The notes: generated by a model not told the origin, from the letters alone. 13,691 bases of DNA from Temnopleurus reevesii (GCA_036244855.1 BQKZ01004439.1:33534-47224), one strand, 5' to 3'. Counted from the stretch's first letter, positions 1 to 9,069 are shown. Program-made: numbers and translations.

Positions 1-1871
1 CCATAGGCATAGTCATAGTTATCATCAGATACTGTACCACTGGAGCAACTCGTGGTTTCATTACATGATGAGCTCAAGGAATGTGGCGGAACGTCATAAG
101 ACGATGAACTGTGGCGGTCGTCAGAATTGATTTCGGGGGTGGGTACGTTTGGGGCATTTGGTATCTCATACATGGAGATAGAGTCACGAGATTGCTCTGC
201 TGGACTGTCCACATCATTACCATGTTCGTTGGTCACATTTATTGTATGTGACTTTGAGGTAAAGTGACGGTACAAGCAACATGAGAACAAAGTCAAAGAA
301 CATACAGTGATGATCACGAAAACGATTATAGCTGTGATAATCACTATGTCCAGTTTCCATGAAGGAAGATGGAACATGGATTGCTGAAAACCGTCTCCCC
401 CGCCATGCCTGGTGGTTTCAGTTGTAGCATCGTATACTCCATCTGGTCTTTCCTTCCATTTGTGTTTCCTGGTGGAATTTACTGGGATTGGTGGATTTGG
501 ATGAGGGTGATCTGGTGGAATTTGAGTATTCACTGAATTAGCAACGGTGGTATTGTTTGATGAAATTGCAGATATATTCAACGGTGACTCTAATGACATT
601 TCATCTGCAGTTATCCTACACGTAACTCGACTGGTGGCGGTGACATTGTTCGGAAATGTAAATAGTGACGTGAAATCCTCTCGCTGGATGATCTTGTCTT
701 CAGGTGCAATATACAAATCGTCAATATACCACTGGAACTTTATCATAACATTCGGAATGTATGGTGACACTGAGCATGATATCTGCACACAGCATGAGTC
801 GCTACTGTTGACTATCACCAGCATTGCAGCATAAGAAGCTTCTGTAGGGCTTTGCACGAGCTGCAAATCAGCCTTTGAAACAATTCCCACAGTTGCGCCA
901 CTTGTACTGGAACCTTCCGAGTTTACTGCCGTGCAGGAAACCGTGACGACATCACCTACAGAACTTCTTGACACGATCGCACTGATGTTTTGGGCGCTAC
1001 TGTTGCATCCATCAAATGCACCTGTTGGTAAGCATGACCATTGGAAACGGGTTGCATCAGAGAAGCCAGTAACCGAACAGATCAGCTCAAGGGAATCACC
1101 TTCGGACACGTTGGTATGCTTCGGGTATACATTTACAGACGGTGGTCCTAGAACCTTTATCGGACCGATGACACACTTTATCTTCTTTGAAGGAAATGCG
1201 AATTGACTGGTAACGAAGCATTCTACATTGCTCAGATGGTAAGACTGTTGGATTGTCAAGTCCTGAAGCAGAATTCGCGATTGTCCAATGTCGGTTATAG
1301 TGGGCACTGGTAGAGTTGTATTTCCTACTTCGTTGACTTTCAAAGTGATATCCACTACTGGTTCACAGCGAGGAACTTCACATCGCACTGACAAAATATC
1401 TCCTACTCTTAACTCTAAGGGACCCAAAGGACTACATTCCAGGTCAGTTTCTTCTGGAAAATATTCAACCATTACTGTTGCACTTGTCGCAATTCTGCAA
1501 GTCCGGGGCGACATCTGGATTTTTCGTGCTTGATATTCAACGGTGCAAGAAATATACAAACTGGCTTTGCCGATATCATACAAGGTTATGCTTGATCTAT
1601 ACACTCCTGCGTTGGGCACTTGTTGGTGTGTCCCTTTCCTATTCGCGTTTGGTCGAAATTGCCACAAAAATCTATCAGTCGCAGGGTCAAAATTTGATAC
1701 AGCGCAAGAAAATGTGACATCCTGACCGAACTTTACGGTTTTATCAGCTAACGACTGGACAAATTGTGGTGAACCACTGCCACCACATGCTTCCGATGAT
1801 TCGCAGTAGGGGATCACGGAGAGGATGCAATTATAAAGAAGCATCGGGAGAAAACACCTTAGCTTCGCCAT
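1..1871 (-). CDS. Four-Ig-domain type I membrane receptor with YxxP tail motifs, 3' end outside the window
   Basis: Reading the minus strand from the ATG at 1871-1869, the frame stays open for 623 codons plus two bases to the window edge, with no stop. Residues 1-24 look like a signal peptide. Ig1 has C56, W70 and C109 (YISC). An FP linker near 138-139 leads to Ig2, with C146, C164, C169, C218 and C233. Ig3 has C265, W278 and C313, and Ig4 has C366, W381 and C418. A Pro/Thr stalk with N-glycosylation sequons (for example N432, N440, N465) precedes a membrane helix at about 509-533. The cytoplasmic tail holds Y568 (YEIP), Y592 (YDVP) and an acidic tyrosine cluster at 619-623. YxxP sites of this kind are known SH2 ligands (Crk/Nck type), so phosphotyrosine signalling is inferred. 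The start context has G at -3 and G at +4. The exact orthologue is not recognised. The lack of introns over 1.87 kb is unusual for a multi-Ig receptor. Confidence 0.9.
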   Translation of the reverse strand, partial: MAKLRCFLPMLLYNCILSVIPYCESSEACGGSGSPQFVQSLADKTVKFGQDVTFSCAVSNFDPATDRFLWQFRPNANRKGTHQQVPNAGVYRSSITLYDIGKASLYISCTVEYQARKIQMSPRTCRIATSATVMVEYFPEETDLECSPLGPLELRVGDILSVRCEVPRCEPVVDITLKVNEVGNTTLPVPTITDIGQSRILLQDLTIQQSYHLSNVECFVTSQFAFPSKKIKCVIGPIKVLGPPSVNVYPKHTNVSEGDSLELICSVTGFSDATRFQWSCLPTGAFDGCNSSAQNISAIVSRSSVGDVVTVSCTAVNSEGSSTSGATVGIVSKADLQLVQSPTEASYAAMLVIVNSSDSCCVQISCSVSPYIPNVMIKFQWYIDDLYIAPEDKIIQREDFTSLFTFPNNVTATSRVTCRITADEMSLESPLNISAISSNNTTVANSVNTQIPPDHPHPNPPIPVNSTRKHKWKERPDGVYDATTETTRHGGGDGFQQSMFHLPSWKLDIVIITAIIVFVIITVCSLTLFSCCLYRHFTSKSHTINVTNEHGNDVDSPAEQSRDSISMYEIPNAPNVPTPEINSDDRHSSSSYDVPPHSLSSSCNETTSCSSGTVSDDNYDYAY

Positions 1872-2545
1872 CTCGAAAAGAGCATTTGAACTTCTGACTG
1901 GTGTGACAACTGGTCCGTACTGTCAACGCTGTTGGAATTTGCGAATCTTGCGACAATTATTCACCGAGTGATGAATTTGAAATCGGGAAGGGAGGAGTCT
2001 GTACAAGCAAAATATGATTGATGACATACGAACCAAAAGTCTAACTGCTCCAGCAGTGACGTTTCTCTTGAAGCTCATAGATACAGTATTGAAGAGTTTA
2101 TGCTTCTGTGAGCCATAAACGTCAATTCAATAGTTTCCGAAACTACGATTTATTTTTCTTAAGTTCACTTCATGGTTTCATGTTTTGTGATTTATTATGC
2201 TAGATGTTATGTATGTTATCTGATACTGTTCTTCAAAATGGGTGCAGAATAATTCAATCTTGGACAGTGTTTCACCGAATTGAATTTAAGAAAGACTGGA
2301 GTACGTTAATGAGGGGGTGTTGTTCAAAAGTTGAATTGATCGCAAGTTGCAGTTGATCGGAACGTGCCAATCAAAATCATTGTTTCTTGCGCGTCATGTT
2401 AAATGGGCAAATCGCGCGTGAATGAAAATATGCGTTATAATATTCAAAGTTGATTTGCCACTAATTTGGAACAAAACCCCCAAATACGCGTAAGGTTCTT
2501 GATCATTCAGCACAAGTGGGTCACGGCCCTGGATGCTACTTTTAA
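1872..2545. other. 5' flank of gene 1, no gene seen
   Basis: This is the upstream side of the minus-strand receptor gene. Near 2000 the minus strand reads a pyrimidine-rich TTTTGCTTGTACAG, a possible 3' splice site (AG at 2000-1999) that would give a 5' untranslated exon of about 127 bases. No TATA box or second ORF was convincing. The segment from about 2100 is AT-rich with no recognised repeat. Confidence 0.4.
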
Positions 2546-2802
2546 GGCCGACTCACACCTTTGCTTTTTAGCCTGCATCGGCCAAGCGTGTTCTTAAATT
2601 AAAAAAAACGCTTCCGATCGCATAGTACACGCTAGTCAGACGGCGGAATTGACATTCGGCTTGCGCGGAAGGATCGTACGCCTAACACCTGCCTAACGTC
2701 AGTCTACCGTATGGCCTTCATCCTTGTGTGTCAAGGGAGCGTTTTTACTTGTAAAAACGATGTGTTGGGCCGAGGCAGGCTAAAAACGCAAACGTGTGAA
2801 TC
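2546..2802. mobile_element. MITE family A, copy 1 (right terminus degraded)
   Basis: The left end reads GGCCGACTCACACC and continues into TTTTTAGCCTGC and TCGGCCAAGCG. The reverse complement of the right end gives GATTCACACGTTTGCG, then TTTTTAGCCTGCCTCGGCCC, so the two ends form inverted repeats of about 45 bases with mismatches. The interior resembles the second copy at 4252-4485, including a shared ACCGTATG segment and a GTGTGTCAAG / GTGCGTCAAG segment. There is no coding capacity, so it would be non-autonomous. The right terminus has lost the GGCC end, so no target duplication can be read. The superfamily is unknown. Confidence 0.75.
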
Positions 2803-4251
2803 ATTAGCGTGGAATGTTATACATTTTCATCAACGTAAAGTATTGGAGGTTTGCATAAAAAAAGCAATATTCTACCGAAATATTTTTAAACGTAGCAGCG
2901 ATGGGGTTCGAAAGAGCAATGTTGGAATGGTCCAAGCCAGACTTTCTACCGACTGAGCAGTGTGCCACACTTCTTATGCCCATTTTATTATTATTATTTG
3001 GATGAAGGACTGTCACCTTTCGTTATTCTCAATCATGTCGATATTTGCACGGACTTAGATGGGTAGAGGAAGAGCGTTTCCACCTTTCATGGATTCGGAG
3101 TCTACGTTTGACGTCTTATGGGTCCAGATATTGGTCGAAATTAGTGAACAGCTCAGTCGGTATACCTTTTGGCTTGGATCGAACGATTCTTCATGACTTT
3201 GATTCAATTCCGCTAACTGCCTAGTTGTCAAAATATTTTGTAAAATATTGCAGTCTGATAAAAAGATGCAATACTACAATTTTTTTCTTACTATGCAGAG
3301 GCCCTTGTTTCAGAGTTTCTCAAGTCATGTCTTCGTTTTATATCATTACAATACCCATTTTACTGTGAACTATACACTGACGCAAGACAAATTATTATCA
3401 TTTGAGACTGCATGATACAATTTTTATTGATTTGTCATTTTCACATAATAATGAGAAGTTCAAGCAACACATTATTCAAGCAATGAAAGTTCATTTCATT
3501 CTCTTGAGAATATACGCTAGGCAGCACATGATAATAAAACAAAACATCTTTATGGATTTTACGAGGCTAAAAAATAGTAATTTGATCGTTGGTAGTATAG
3601 ACATAACCAATTACGCTCGATATAACATGAAAAATGCCTTTTTTCATGTTTTTATGAGGCTATAAAATAGTAATTTCATCGTTGTTAGTAACACATAACC
3701 AATTTCGCTCGACATAACATGAAAAATGGTATGTGGTCTTTGAATATTGAATTTTAACAGTTTAACGTTTTTCACGAAAAACAAAAAGACTAGTACGAAG
3801 ACTATAAGAAAACATAATCCATGATAATATTATGTTTACCTTTGGAAATTCAATCTAGGAATATTCTTGAAATAACAAAAATTTGGCAAAGTACTAATCT
3901 TTATATAGTTATAGTCCCAAATATGTCCTACCAATTTCTGACAATGTGATAGGGTAAACCGGATTATCTCTCACTTTTTCGCTTTTTAGACGTTAACGTA
4001 TGAAGTTATTTTGCTATAATTTCCAAAAATTTACCCAACAATATACCAATAAAAGTTTTGAATTGATCTACGTTTGTTTGTTTGTTTTATCTCCCAAGTT
4101 GATTTATCTCACCATTACGCATGGTTAAGTAATCAAAATTAATCTATGTCTTTCTACGATATACCATTAGTAAACAAAACACTTATCGAGTAACATTTCG
4201 CGAAATGATATTGCCGAATATCGGGTCAATATTTATCATCGGTAATCTTCA
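2803..4251. other. AT-rich intergenic stretch, no gene seen
   Basis: Only short open frames of fewer than 90 codons occur here, with low-complexity composition and no signal peptides or domain motifs. The one structured item is the pair of about 73-base units at 3563-3728. The stretch separates the two family A MITEs. Confidence 0.5.
3563..3728. repeat. Imperfect tandem duplication, period about 93 bases
   Basis: The segment starting GAGGCTAAAAAATAGTAATTT at 3563 recurs from 3656 as GAGGCTATAAAATAGTAATTT. Both copies continue through a CATAACCAATT-CGCTCGA-ATAACATGAAAAATG core with a few substitutions and a small indel. It is noncoding and looks like an old local duplication or two copies of a short repeat. 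Confidence 0.8.
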
Positions 4252-4485
4252 GACCGACTCACACCTTTGAGTTTTTAGCCTGCGTCGGCCAAGCGTTCTT
4301 GAAAATTAAAAACGCTTTTCGAGCACAGAGTTTACGCTAATCAGACAGTGGACTGACGTTTGGTTTGAACGTCAGTCCACCGTATGACCTGCGTCTATTG
4401 TGCGTCAAGGGGGGGGGGGACGTTTTTCAATTAAAAAAAAAACGCTGGGCCGACGCAGGATAAAACGCAAAGGTGTGAGTCGGCC
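4252..4485. mobile_element. MITE family A, copy 2 (both termini present)
   Basis: The left end is GACCGACTCACACCTTTG. The reverse complement of the right end is GGCCGACTCACACCTTTG, followed on both sides by TTTTAGCC/TCCTGCGTCGGCC and an A/T-rich AACGC segment. The element is 234 bases long. At its centre, GTGGACTGACGTT (4348-4360) and its exact complement (4368-4380) form a 13-bp perfect hairpin with a 7-base loop. A run of G lies near 4410-4419. No clear target-site duplication flanks it and it has no coding capacity. Copy 1 at 2546 shares both the ends and parts of the interior. Confidence 0.85.
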
Positions 4486-4738
4486 ATAAAGGCAAACTCT
4501 CAAGGTAAAAAAAAAAATGAATTGGAAAATGAAAGAACATAAAATGTGTACATGTGCAATTTTAACATCATAGCCAATATTATAAGCAACTCTACAAGCA
4601 TTTTTGTCAACAATAAGATAGTCAACAACCATGAAATTGTTTTTGCTCAAACACCAATACAAAGTTGAAGGCCAAATACAAATTTTATTTACCCCCATCA
4701 AAAATTACTCATGAATTAAACAAAACAAACACACACAT

Positions 4739-4835
4739 AAAGAAAACAATGACTGCAGAAAATAAGGTGGTTATACAAGCAATATAAAGATGAAAACATG
4801 AATTGATAAAGAAAACCATGACTGCAGAAAATAAG
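4739..4835. repeat. Short direct repeat, period 69 bases
   Basis: The 28-base string at 4739-4766, containing ATGACTGCAGAAAATAAG, recurs at 4808-4835 with a single substitution (AACAATG against AACCATG). The intervening sequence is A-rich. It is noncoding. Confidence 0.8.
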
Positions 4836-5089
4836 AAAATAATAAGTGTACCACGGGTATACTGTTTGTGCACAGAGTGCCTAAATGCATGTATTTAATA
4901 TTTTTAATTTGATCAATCTAGGAGAACTGAACGTTGAATTTTGAAGCATTATATTTTCACAACTTAGTTTATGTACACCATTCATTTAGTTGAGAATTCT
5001 TCTAAACGAAAACAAGCCTATACTATGCCTGTAACATAAATATACATATATTTTAGTATAAGTTACACTAGTACATTTCGTATGTGGGG

Positions 5090-5098
5090 TATAAAAGG
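5090..5098 (+). promoter_or_regulatory. Isolated TATA-box-like motif
   Basis: The sequence GGGGTATAAAAGGGGC is a close match to a metazoan TATA box with GC-rich flanks, standing out in an AT-rich region. No ORF or gene is visible downstream on the plus strand, so it may be chance, part of an unrecognised repeat, or the promoter of a noncoding transcript. Confidence 0.25.
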
Positions 5099-6164
5099 GG
5101 CATTGCAATGCACGTACCAAATGATCTAACCTTCATTTAAATTTTCCAATTTTACTTATAAGACTCAGGAGTTTTAAGATTTAATGGTACTTTTCAGTAT
5201 TTTTCTTACTTCATCCATATCCAGTGGAGATGATTACATATTCAACCAATGATAAATCACCTCAACCCCGCTTTGCTTTGACTGAAAGTATATATTGAGA
5301 CGATCAGTTAAAAAATGAAGTAAATCGGACAGTAAATAAGAAGGTTATGATTATTTCATTGATTTTTATGCAAGGTTTAGTAACATTTTATGACATATAT
5401 CATTTACTTCCCGACTGCTCTTTTATTAGAACGTAATTTTTACCCGTAAATTCATTTTCACATCCACATGTTTGAATCAATAAATGCATCTGCACCCATG
5501 TATCTTTCGACTCGAAAAGACAACTTTTCTGGGGGGTTAAGTCTGTTTGCAGAGAAGTGCATGACATACGTCATATCAAGTGACCAAACATTGCCAATTG
5601 CATGAGATATTGAAATATTCATAACTCTCTCAATATTCATTGTCCAATTTACTTCAATTTATTTTTAACCTTTTTTTCTGTATTTCAACTGTCAATGGGA
5701 AGTACAATCCGGCAATTTAGCCTAGAAATTTTGTAATTTTGACAACCTTTTTAGATAAGATTGATAAATAAATGAATAAATCATTGTCCTGCATTTAATC
5801 AAAGATTTTTCTCTTTCCCAGACCCAGCTTTTACGGTAACTTTTTTTTTCGTACGGGAGCATTGCTTAAATGAAAGCAAAAGTCTGAGTAAATTTTGTAA
5901 ACTGTCTTTGGCTTTTCATTTCCATATAATTCCTCATGTTTAAATTATTTTCGAAAAATTGAAAAAAAAGTAATGATTTTTTTCTCCAAAGTATCAAGAT
6001 TTTAAAAAGAAATGACATTGGAGGGCATCCAAACATCTTATTTTTCTGGCCGCAACATGAAATTAAAAAGGCTTGATTTACAGATGTTTAATGGATTTAA
6101 AACTACCCTTTATCGTCATTCTTTTTTGTTTCATTTTGTTCTGTGTTCGTCACGTTCAAACTTT

Positions 6165-6318
6165 TAGTAGAGTCATTTTGGGAGGTTCCGTGACCAACCT
6201 CTCTGAACCTTTTTTTCTCAGTGGATTTTGCATTCTAAACCATTTCTAAGGAAAATAAGCTCCTATGTACCTCGCAAAAATCCCGGGAGCAATTGTTACA
6301 GCTCTAAATTCAAAATGG
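6165..6318 (+). repeat. Left inverted arm of the composite element
   Basis: This arm matches the reverse complement of 7975-8128 over its whole length with about seven mismatches. It includes GGTTCCGTGACC, TTTTTTTCTCAGTG and AAGCTCCTATGTACCTCGC. The high identity suggests a fairly recent origin or continued gene conversion between the arms. Confidence 0.88.
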
Positions 6319-7830
6319 CCGCCAAAATGGCTGCCAAAATTGGTTTACGGCCTATATCTTGGTCACTACTTCACCTAGGAGGTTGATTTTGGTGTCTAAA
6401 CATAGGTTTTTGGGGTCAAGGAATTAAATGCCCCCCTCGCGTGTTTTTTAAAATGTGTCCATTGTAGTAAATTCCAATATGGCCGCCAAAATGGCCGCCA
6501 AAATTGGTTTACTTCTTATATCTTGGTAACTACTAGGAGGTTGATTTTGGTGTCTAAACATAGGTTTTGAGGGTCAAGGAATTCAATGCCCCCTAGTGTT
6601 TTTTGAAAAATGTGTCTATTGCAGTGAAATCCAATATGGCCGCCAAAATAGTTGTCAAATGGCCGCTAAAGTGGTTCATTACAAAAAGTGCGCGGACATC
6701 TTCCATAGGAAACGAGCGTTCTTAATGCACCACACAGAGCGCACAATCAGGTATAGGACTTATACACGGACTCTCGACTTTACGAACTCATATCTCCCAG
6801 AATATGTCTTTTCGCTTAAATGCACCTGGTTTTCATACAAATCTAGATTTCAAGCTTGCTCTAGATACCTCATTTGTAGAGTTTTGTGAAAATTGTACAT
6901 CGGTACCTTTCGAGTTGAAAATTTGGTGTCATTTTCCACTAAAACGCAACTACAACACGCAATTTTACATTGACGAGGCGCGCCACTTACTGTGAGCCTG
7001 AAGAAAGTTTTGGGAGGGCTGTTTCACTGCCAGGATGTATGTATTTTAACAATGCACCTAACTAGTGAATCGTAGCAAATACTCACGTGTATTTGTACGT
7101 ATGTTTGGAGGAATTTCGTGAAACTTCGCCATCGGTACCTTTTCAATATTCATAAGCCATGTCAGTTTAGCCTGAGTCTCACCGGAATACGCCACGCTGA
7201 TAGGTTAAATGCCTTTGGAGCGCGAGGTCAATGCGTGATAGGTTATTGAATATTCATTATCCACTCTCTGAAACGGGTTATTATTGGCTGTATGTTAATG
7301 ACAAAAATGACATCATACCTCATTAAGTGTTTGTCCGCCGTCGCGTGTAGACTTTTTGTAATGTGTCATCGCCTATATCTCGGTAAATAATTCACCTAGG
7401 AGGGTGATTTTGGTGTCTAAACATAGGTTTTTGGGGTCAAAGATTTCAATGCTCCTCTCATGTGTTTTTTTTTCATGTGTCCATTGCAGTGAAATCCAAT
7501 ATGGCAACCAAAATAGTCATCAAAATGACCGCCAAAGGTGCTGTCATCGCCTATATCTCGGTAAATAATTCACCTAGGAGGTTGATTTTGGTGTCTAAAC
7601 ATAGGTTTTCGGGTAAAGGATTTCAAACCTCTCCTTGCTTTCTTTTTTTAAATGTGTCCATTGCAGTGAAATCCAATATGGCCGCCAAAATAGTTGTCAA
7701 AATGGCCGCCAAAGTGAGTGTCACTGCCATTATCTCATAATTCAATTCTCCTAGGTGGTTGATTTTGGTGTCTTGACATAGATTTCGGGTGTCATGGATT
7801 TTAATGCACCCTAGGGATATTTGTAGGACA
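6309..7830 (+). repeat. ATGGCCGCC-rich tandem units of about 160-180 bases
   Basis: Each unit starts with AATCCAATATGGCCGCC or a variant. It continues through a CCTATATCTTGGT-like segment, then TTCACCTAGGAGGTTGATTT, then TGTCTAAACATAGGTTTT, a purine-rich GTCAAGGAATT, CCCCTC, a T-run, and GTGTCCATTGCAGTG. Full or partial units begin near 6309, 6469, 6627, 7491 and 7668, with another partial unit at about 7364-7490. The unit starting at 6627 is split from its continuation by the nested insertion. An inverted unit at 7831-7974 joins the right arm. Unit ends carry paired ATGGCCGCC or ATGGCNGCC motifs. It is noncoding. Confidence 0.85.
6677..7363. mobile_element. Nested 687-base insertion with CATTACAAAAAGT inverted ends
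   Basis: The tandem unit breaks after CTAAAGTGGTT and resumes at TGTCATCGCCTATATC, as found uninterrupted in the next unit near 7541. The intervening 687 bases start with CATTACAAAAAGT and end with its exact complement (7351-7363). The GCGCGGAC and CGGCGGAC segments just inside the ends are similar too. Two internal direct repeats of CATCGGTACCTTT lie near 6898 and 7129. There is no transposase-like ORF. The target-site duplication cannot be fixed because the neighbouring units vary at this point. Confidence 0.75.
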
Positions 7831-7974
7831 TGCCCATATTGGATTTCACTGCAATAGACACATTTTTCAAAAAAAACACGAGGGGGGCATTGAATTCCTT
7901 GACCCTCAAAACCTATGTTTAGACACCAAAATCACCCTCCTAGGTGAAGTAGTTACCAAGATATAAGAAGTAAA

Positions 7975-8128
7975 CCATTTTGAATTTAGGGCTGTAAAAA
8001 TTGTTCCTGGGATTTTTGCGAGGTACATAGGAGCTTATTTTCCTTAGAAATGGTTTAGAATGCAAAATTCACTGAGAAAAAAAGGTTCAGAGAGGTTAGT
8101 CACGGAACCTCCGAAAATGACTCTACTA
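7975..8128 (-). repeat. Right inverted arm, overlapping the Ig gene 3' end
   Basis: This is the inverted partner of 6165-6318. On the minus strand it starts TAGTAGAGTCATTTTCGG. The first 29 bases are translated as the end of the Ig gene at 8100-9056, including its TGA. The remainder would be 3' untranslated sequence. Confidence 0.88.
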
Positions 8129-9056
8129 TTTCGACTTTGTTTCGAATAACTGCTACCTGATAACCAATGTTCTTTATCAAAAATGACTGGTAGGCAATCA
8201 ACATGATCAAAGAGATCATAATAGCAAAAAACGTGGTCATGATGGAGATTAAAACGATATCCTGAATATATTTTTCTTTGAATGTACCTTGTGATGGAGA
8301 CTGTGTGAAAGAGGTTTGTGGCCGCACCGTGCTTGCTTCTGCATGCATGTCTACATGTACAGACCCAGCCATACTGTGTCTAAAAACAGTAGGTTCCCAA
8401 ACAAACTGATTGCAATTCACCCTTTTGATCGCAACATCATGGTAACTTGATGAGCAACAGAACGCAGGTTCCGTTGTTCTGATCCAAAAGACGTGCACGA
8501 TACTTGTAATATTTCTGAACGGTTCTTGCCATGGGAGAGCAGCAGCGCCACTTTGGTAACATTGTATAAATGATGGGCGACTTCCGAGCAACGCTGAACA
8601 AGAAAGAAGTGTCCATTCTTCAGAAGAATCTATTACATGACTGCTAGACTTGATTCGACAGGATGCCTTACTCGGGGGGAATTCCACTCTTAGAGATATT
8701 TTCTTTGTAGACTCTTCTCGAACTTGATTGCCTACTAAGATACGACTTATATACGTTCCTGCATCCTCCCGTTTAACATCTGATATTATCAACTTAATGG
8801 TTAAAAGTGGTGTTTCCCTATTTTCAGATGTGATCGTAACATTAAAACGGTTTAATTCATTCTTGGTTAGTGCAGTACTATCGATTTCTCCATTCGTACA
8901 AAATAGTCTACCATTACCTTTTCTCAGATTGAACTGTACGTCGTGATCAAATTCATATTGAAAAATCAATTCTGCTTCTTCACCTTCTTTGAAAAAAGCA
9001 CTAGAATTTCCGACTAGCAGAAATATGAAAAGATGTATATATCTGGCGTATTTCAT
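8100..9056 (-). CDS. Two-Ig-domain type I membrane protein, short tail (gene 3)
   Basis: This is a 318-residue protein. Residues 1-20 form a signal peptide. A V-like domain (about 21-124) keeps the F-strand motif D98-x-G100-x-Y102. F32 and S104 sit where the disulfide cysteines should be. An FPP linker at 126-128 leads to a cysteine-rich Ig-like domain with C133, C153, C166, C200, C201 and C215. A Ser/Thr-rich stalk (about 236-258) is followed by a membrane helix (about 266-289) and a tail of about 29 residues without obvious signalling motifs. The last eight residues and the stop lie inside a transposon arm. The ATG has A at -3 and starts 13 bases after the stop of its paralogue at 9070. No canonical AATAAA follows for over 2 kb; an ATTAAA lies at 7805-7800. 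The intact frame and signal peptide argue for a real gene. The ligand and function are unknown; an immune-type or recognition role is only inferred. Confidence 0.88.
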   Translation of the reverse strand: MKYARYIHLFIFLLVGNSSAFFKEGEEAELIFQYEFDHDVQFNLRKGNGRLFCTNGEIDSTALTKNELNRFNVTITSENRETPLLTIKLIISDVKREDAGTYISRILVGNQVREESTKKISLRVEFPPSKASCRIKSSSHVIDSSEEWTLLSCSALLGSRPSFIQCYQSGAAALPWQEPFRNITSIVHVFWIRTTEPAFCCSSSYHDVAIKRVNCNQFVWEPTVFRHSMAGSVHVDMHAEASTVRPQTSFTQSPSQGTFKEKYIQDIVLISIMTTFFAIMISLIMLIAYQSFLIKNIGYQVAVIRNKVEIVESFSEVP

Positions 9057-9069
9057 ATTTTCCTATAAT
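9057..9069 (-). promoter_or_regulatory. 13-base spacer with a possible 3' splice site before gene 3
   Basis: On the minus strand the end of gene 2 and the spacer read TTTGTAAATTATAG|GAAAAT before the ATG at 9056. The TATAG has AG at 9064-9063 and is preceded by T-rich sequence inside the gene 2 3' end, so it could act as a splice acceptor giving gene 3 a six-base leader. A reading by reinitiation or trans-splicing is equally possible from sequence alone. Confidence 0.35.

Larger units (their letters stand above)
4486..6164. other. AT-rich intergenic stretch, no gene seen
   Basis: Composition is strongly AT-rich with A- and T-runs and no credible ORF on either strand. It contains the 69-base-period duplication at 4739-4835 and an isolated TATA-box-like motif near 5090. 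Nothing else could be supported. Confidence 0.5.
6165..8128. mobile_element. Composite fold-back element with long inverted arms and internal tandem units
   Basis: The 154-base segment 6165-6318 is repeated in inverted orientation at 7975-8128, with about seven substitutions and no indels by eye. Both begin TAGTAGAGTCATTTT and end TTCAAAATGG. Inward of the arms the inverted homology continues, with an indel, into the tandem units. There is no transposase-like ORF. The structure resembles a fold-back or long-TIR non-autonomous DNA element that has expanded its interior and taken a nested insertion at 6677-7363. No target duplication was identified, so the exact outer edge is set by where homology stops. 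The right arm overlaps the 3' end of the Ig gene at 8100-9056. Confidence 0.8.

Noticed and set aside
547..1725. Several plus-strand frames of 60-95 codons
   Set aside because: They are antisense shadows of the long minus-strand receptor frame, which has signal peptide, Ig motifs and a membrane helix.
2881..2920. GGTTCGA motif resembling a tRNA T-loop
   Set aside because: No acceptor stem or D-arm is found at the right distance upstream, so it is not a tRNA gene.
4405..4701. Minus-strand 98-codon frame ending in proline repeats
   Set aside because: Its C terminus is read through the MITE and its G-run (PPPP); composition and position indicate noncoding DNA.
7462..7740. Plus-strand 92-codon frame with repeated VSIAVKSNMA peptide
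   Set aside because: It is a translation of the tandem ATGGCCGCC units; the peptide repeat simply mirrors the DNA repeat and there is no independent coding signal.
6165..8128. Short direct repeats in the element as a CRISPR-like array
   Set aside because: Units are about 160-180 bases, degenerate and partly inverted, in a eukaryotic context; there are no spacers.
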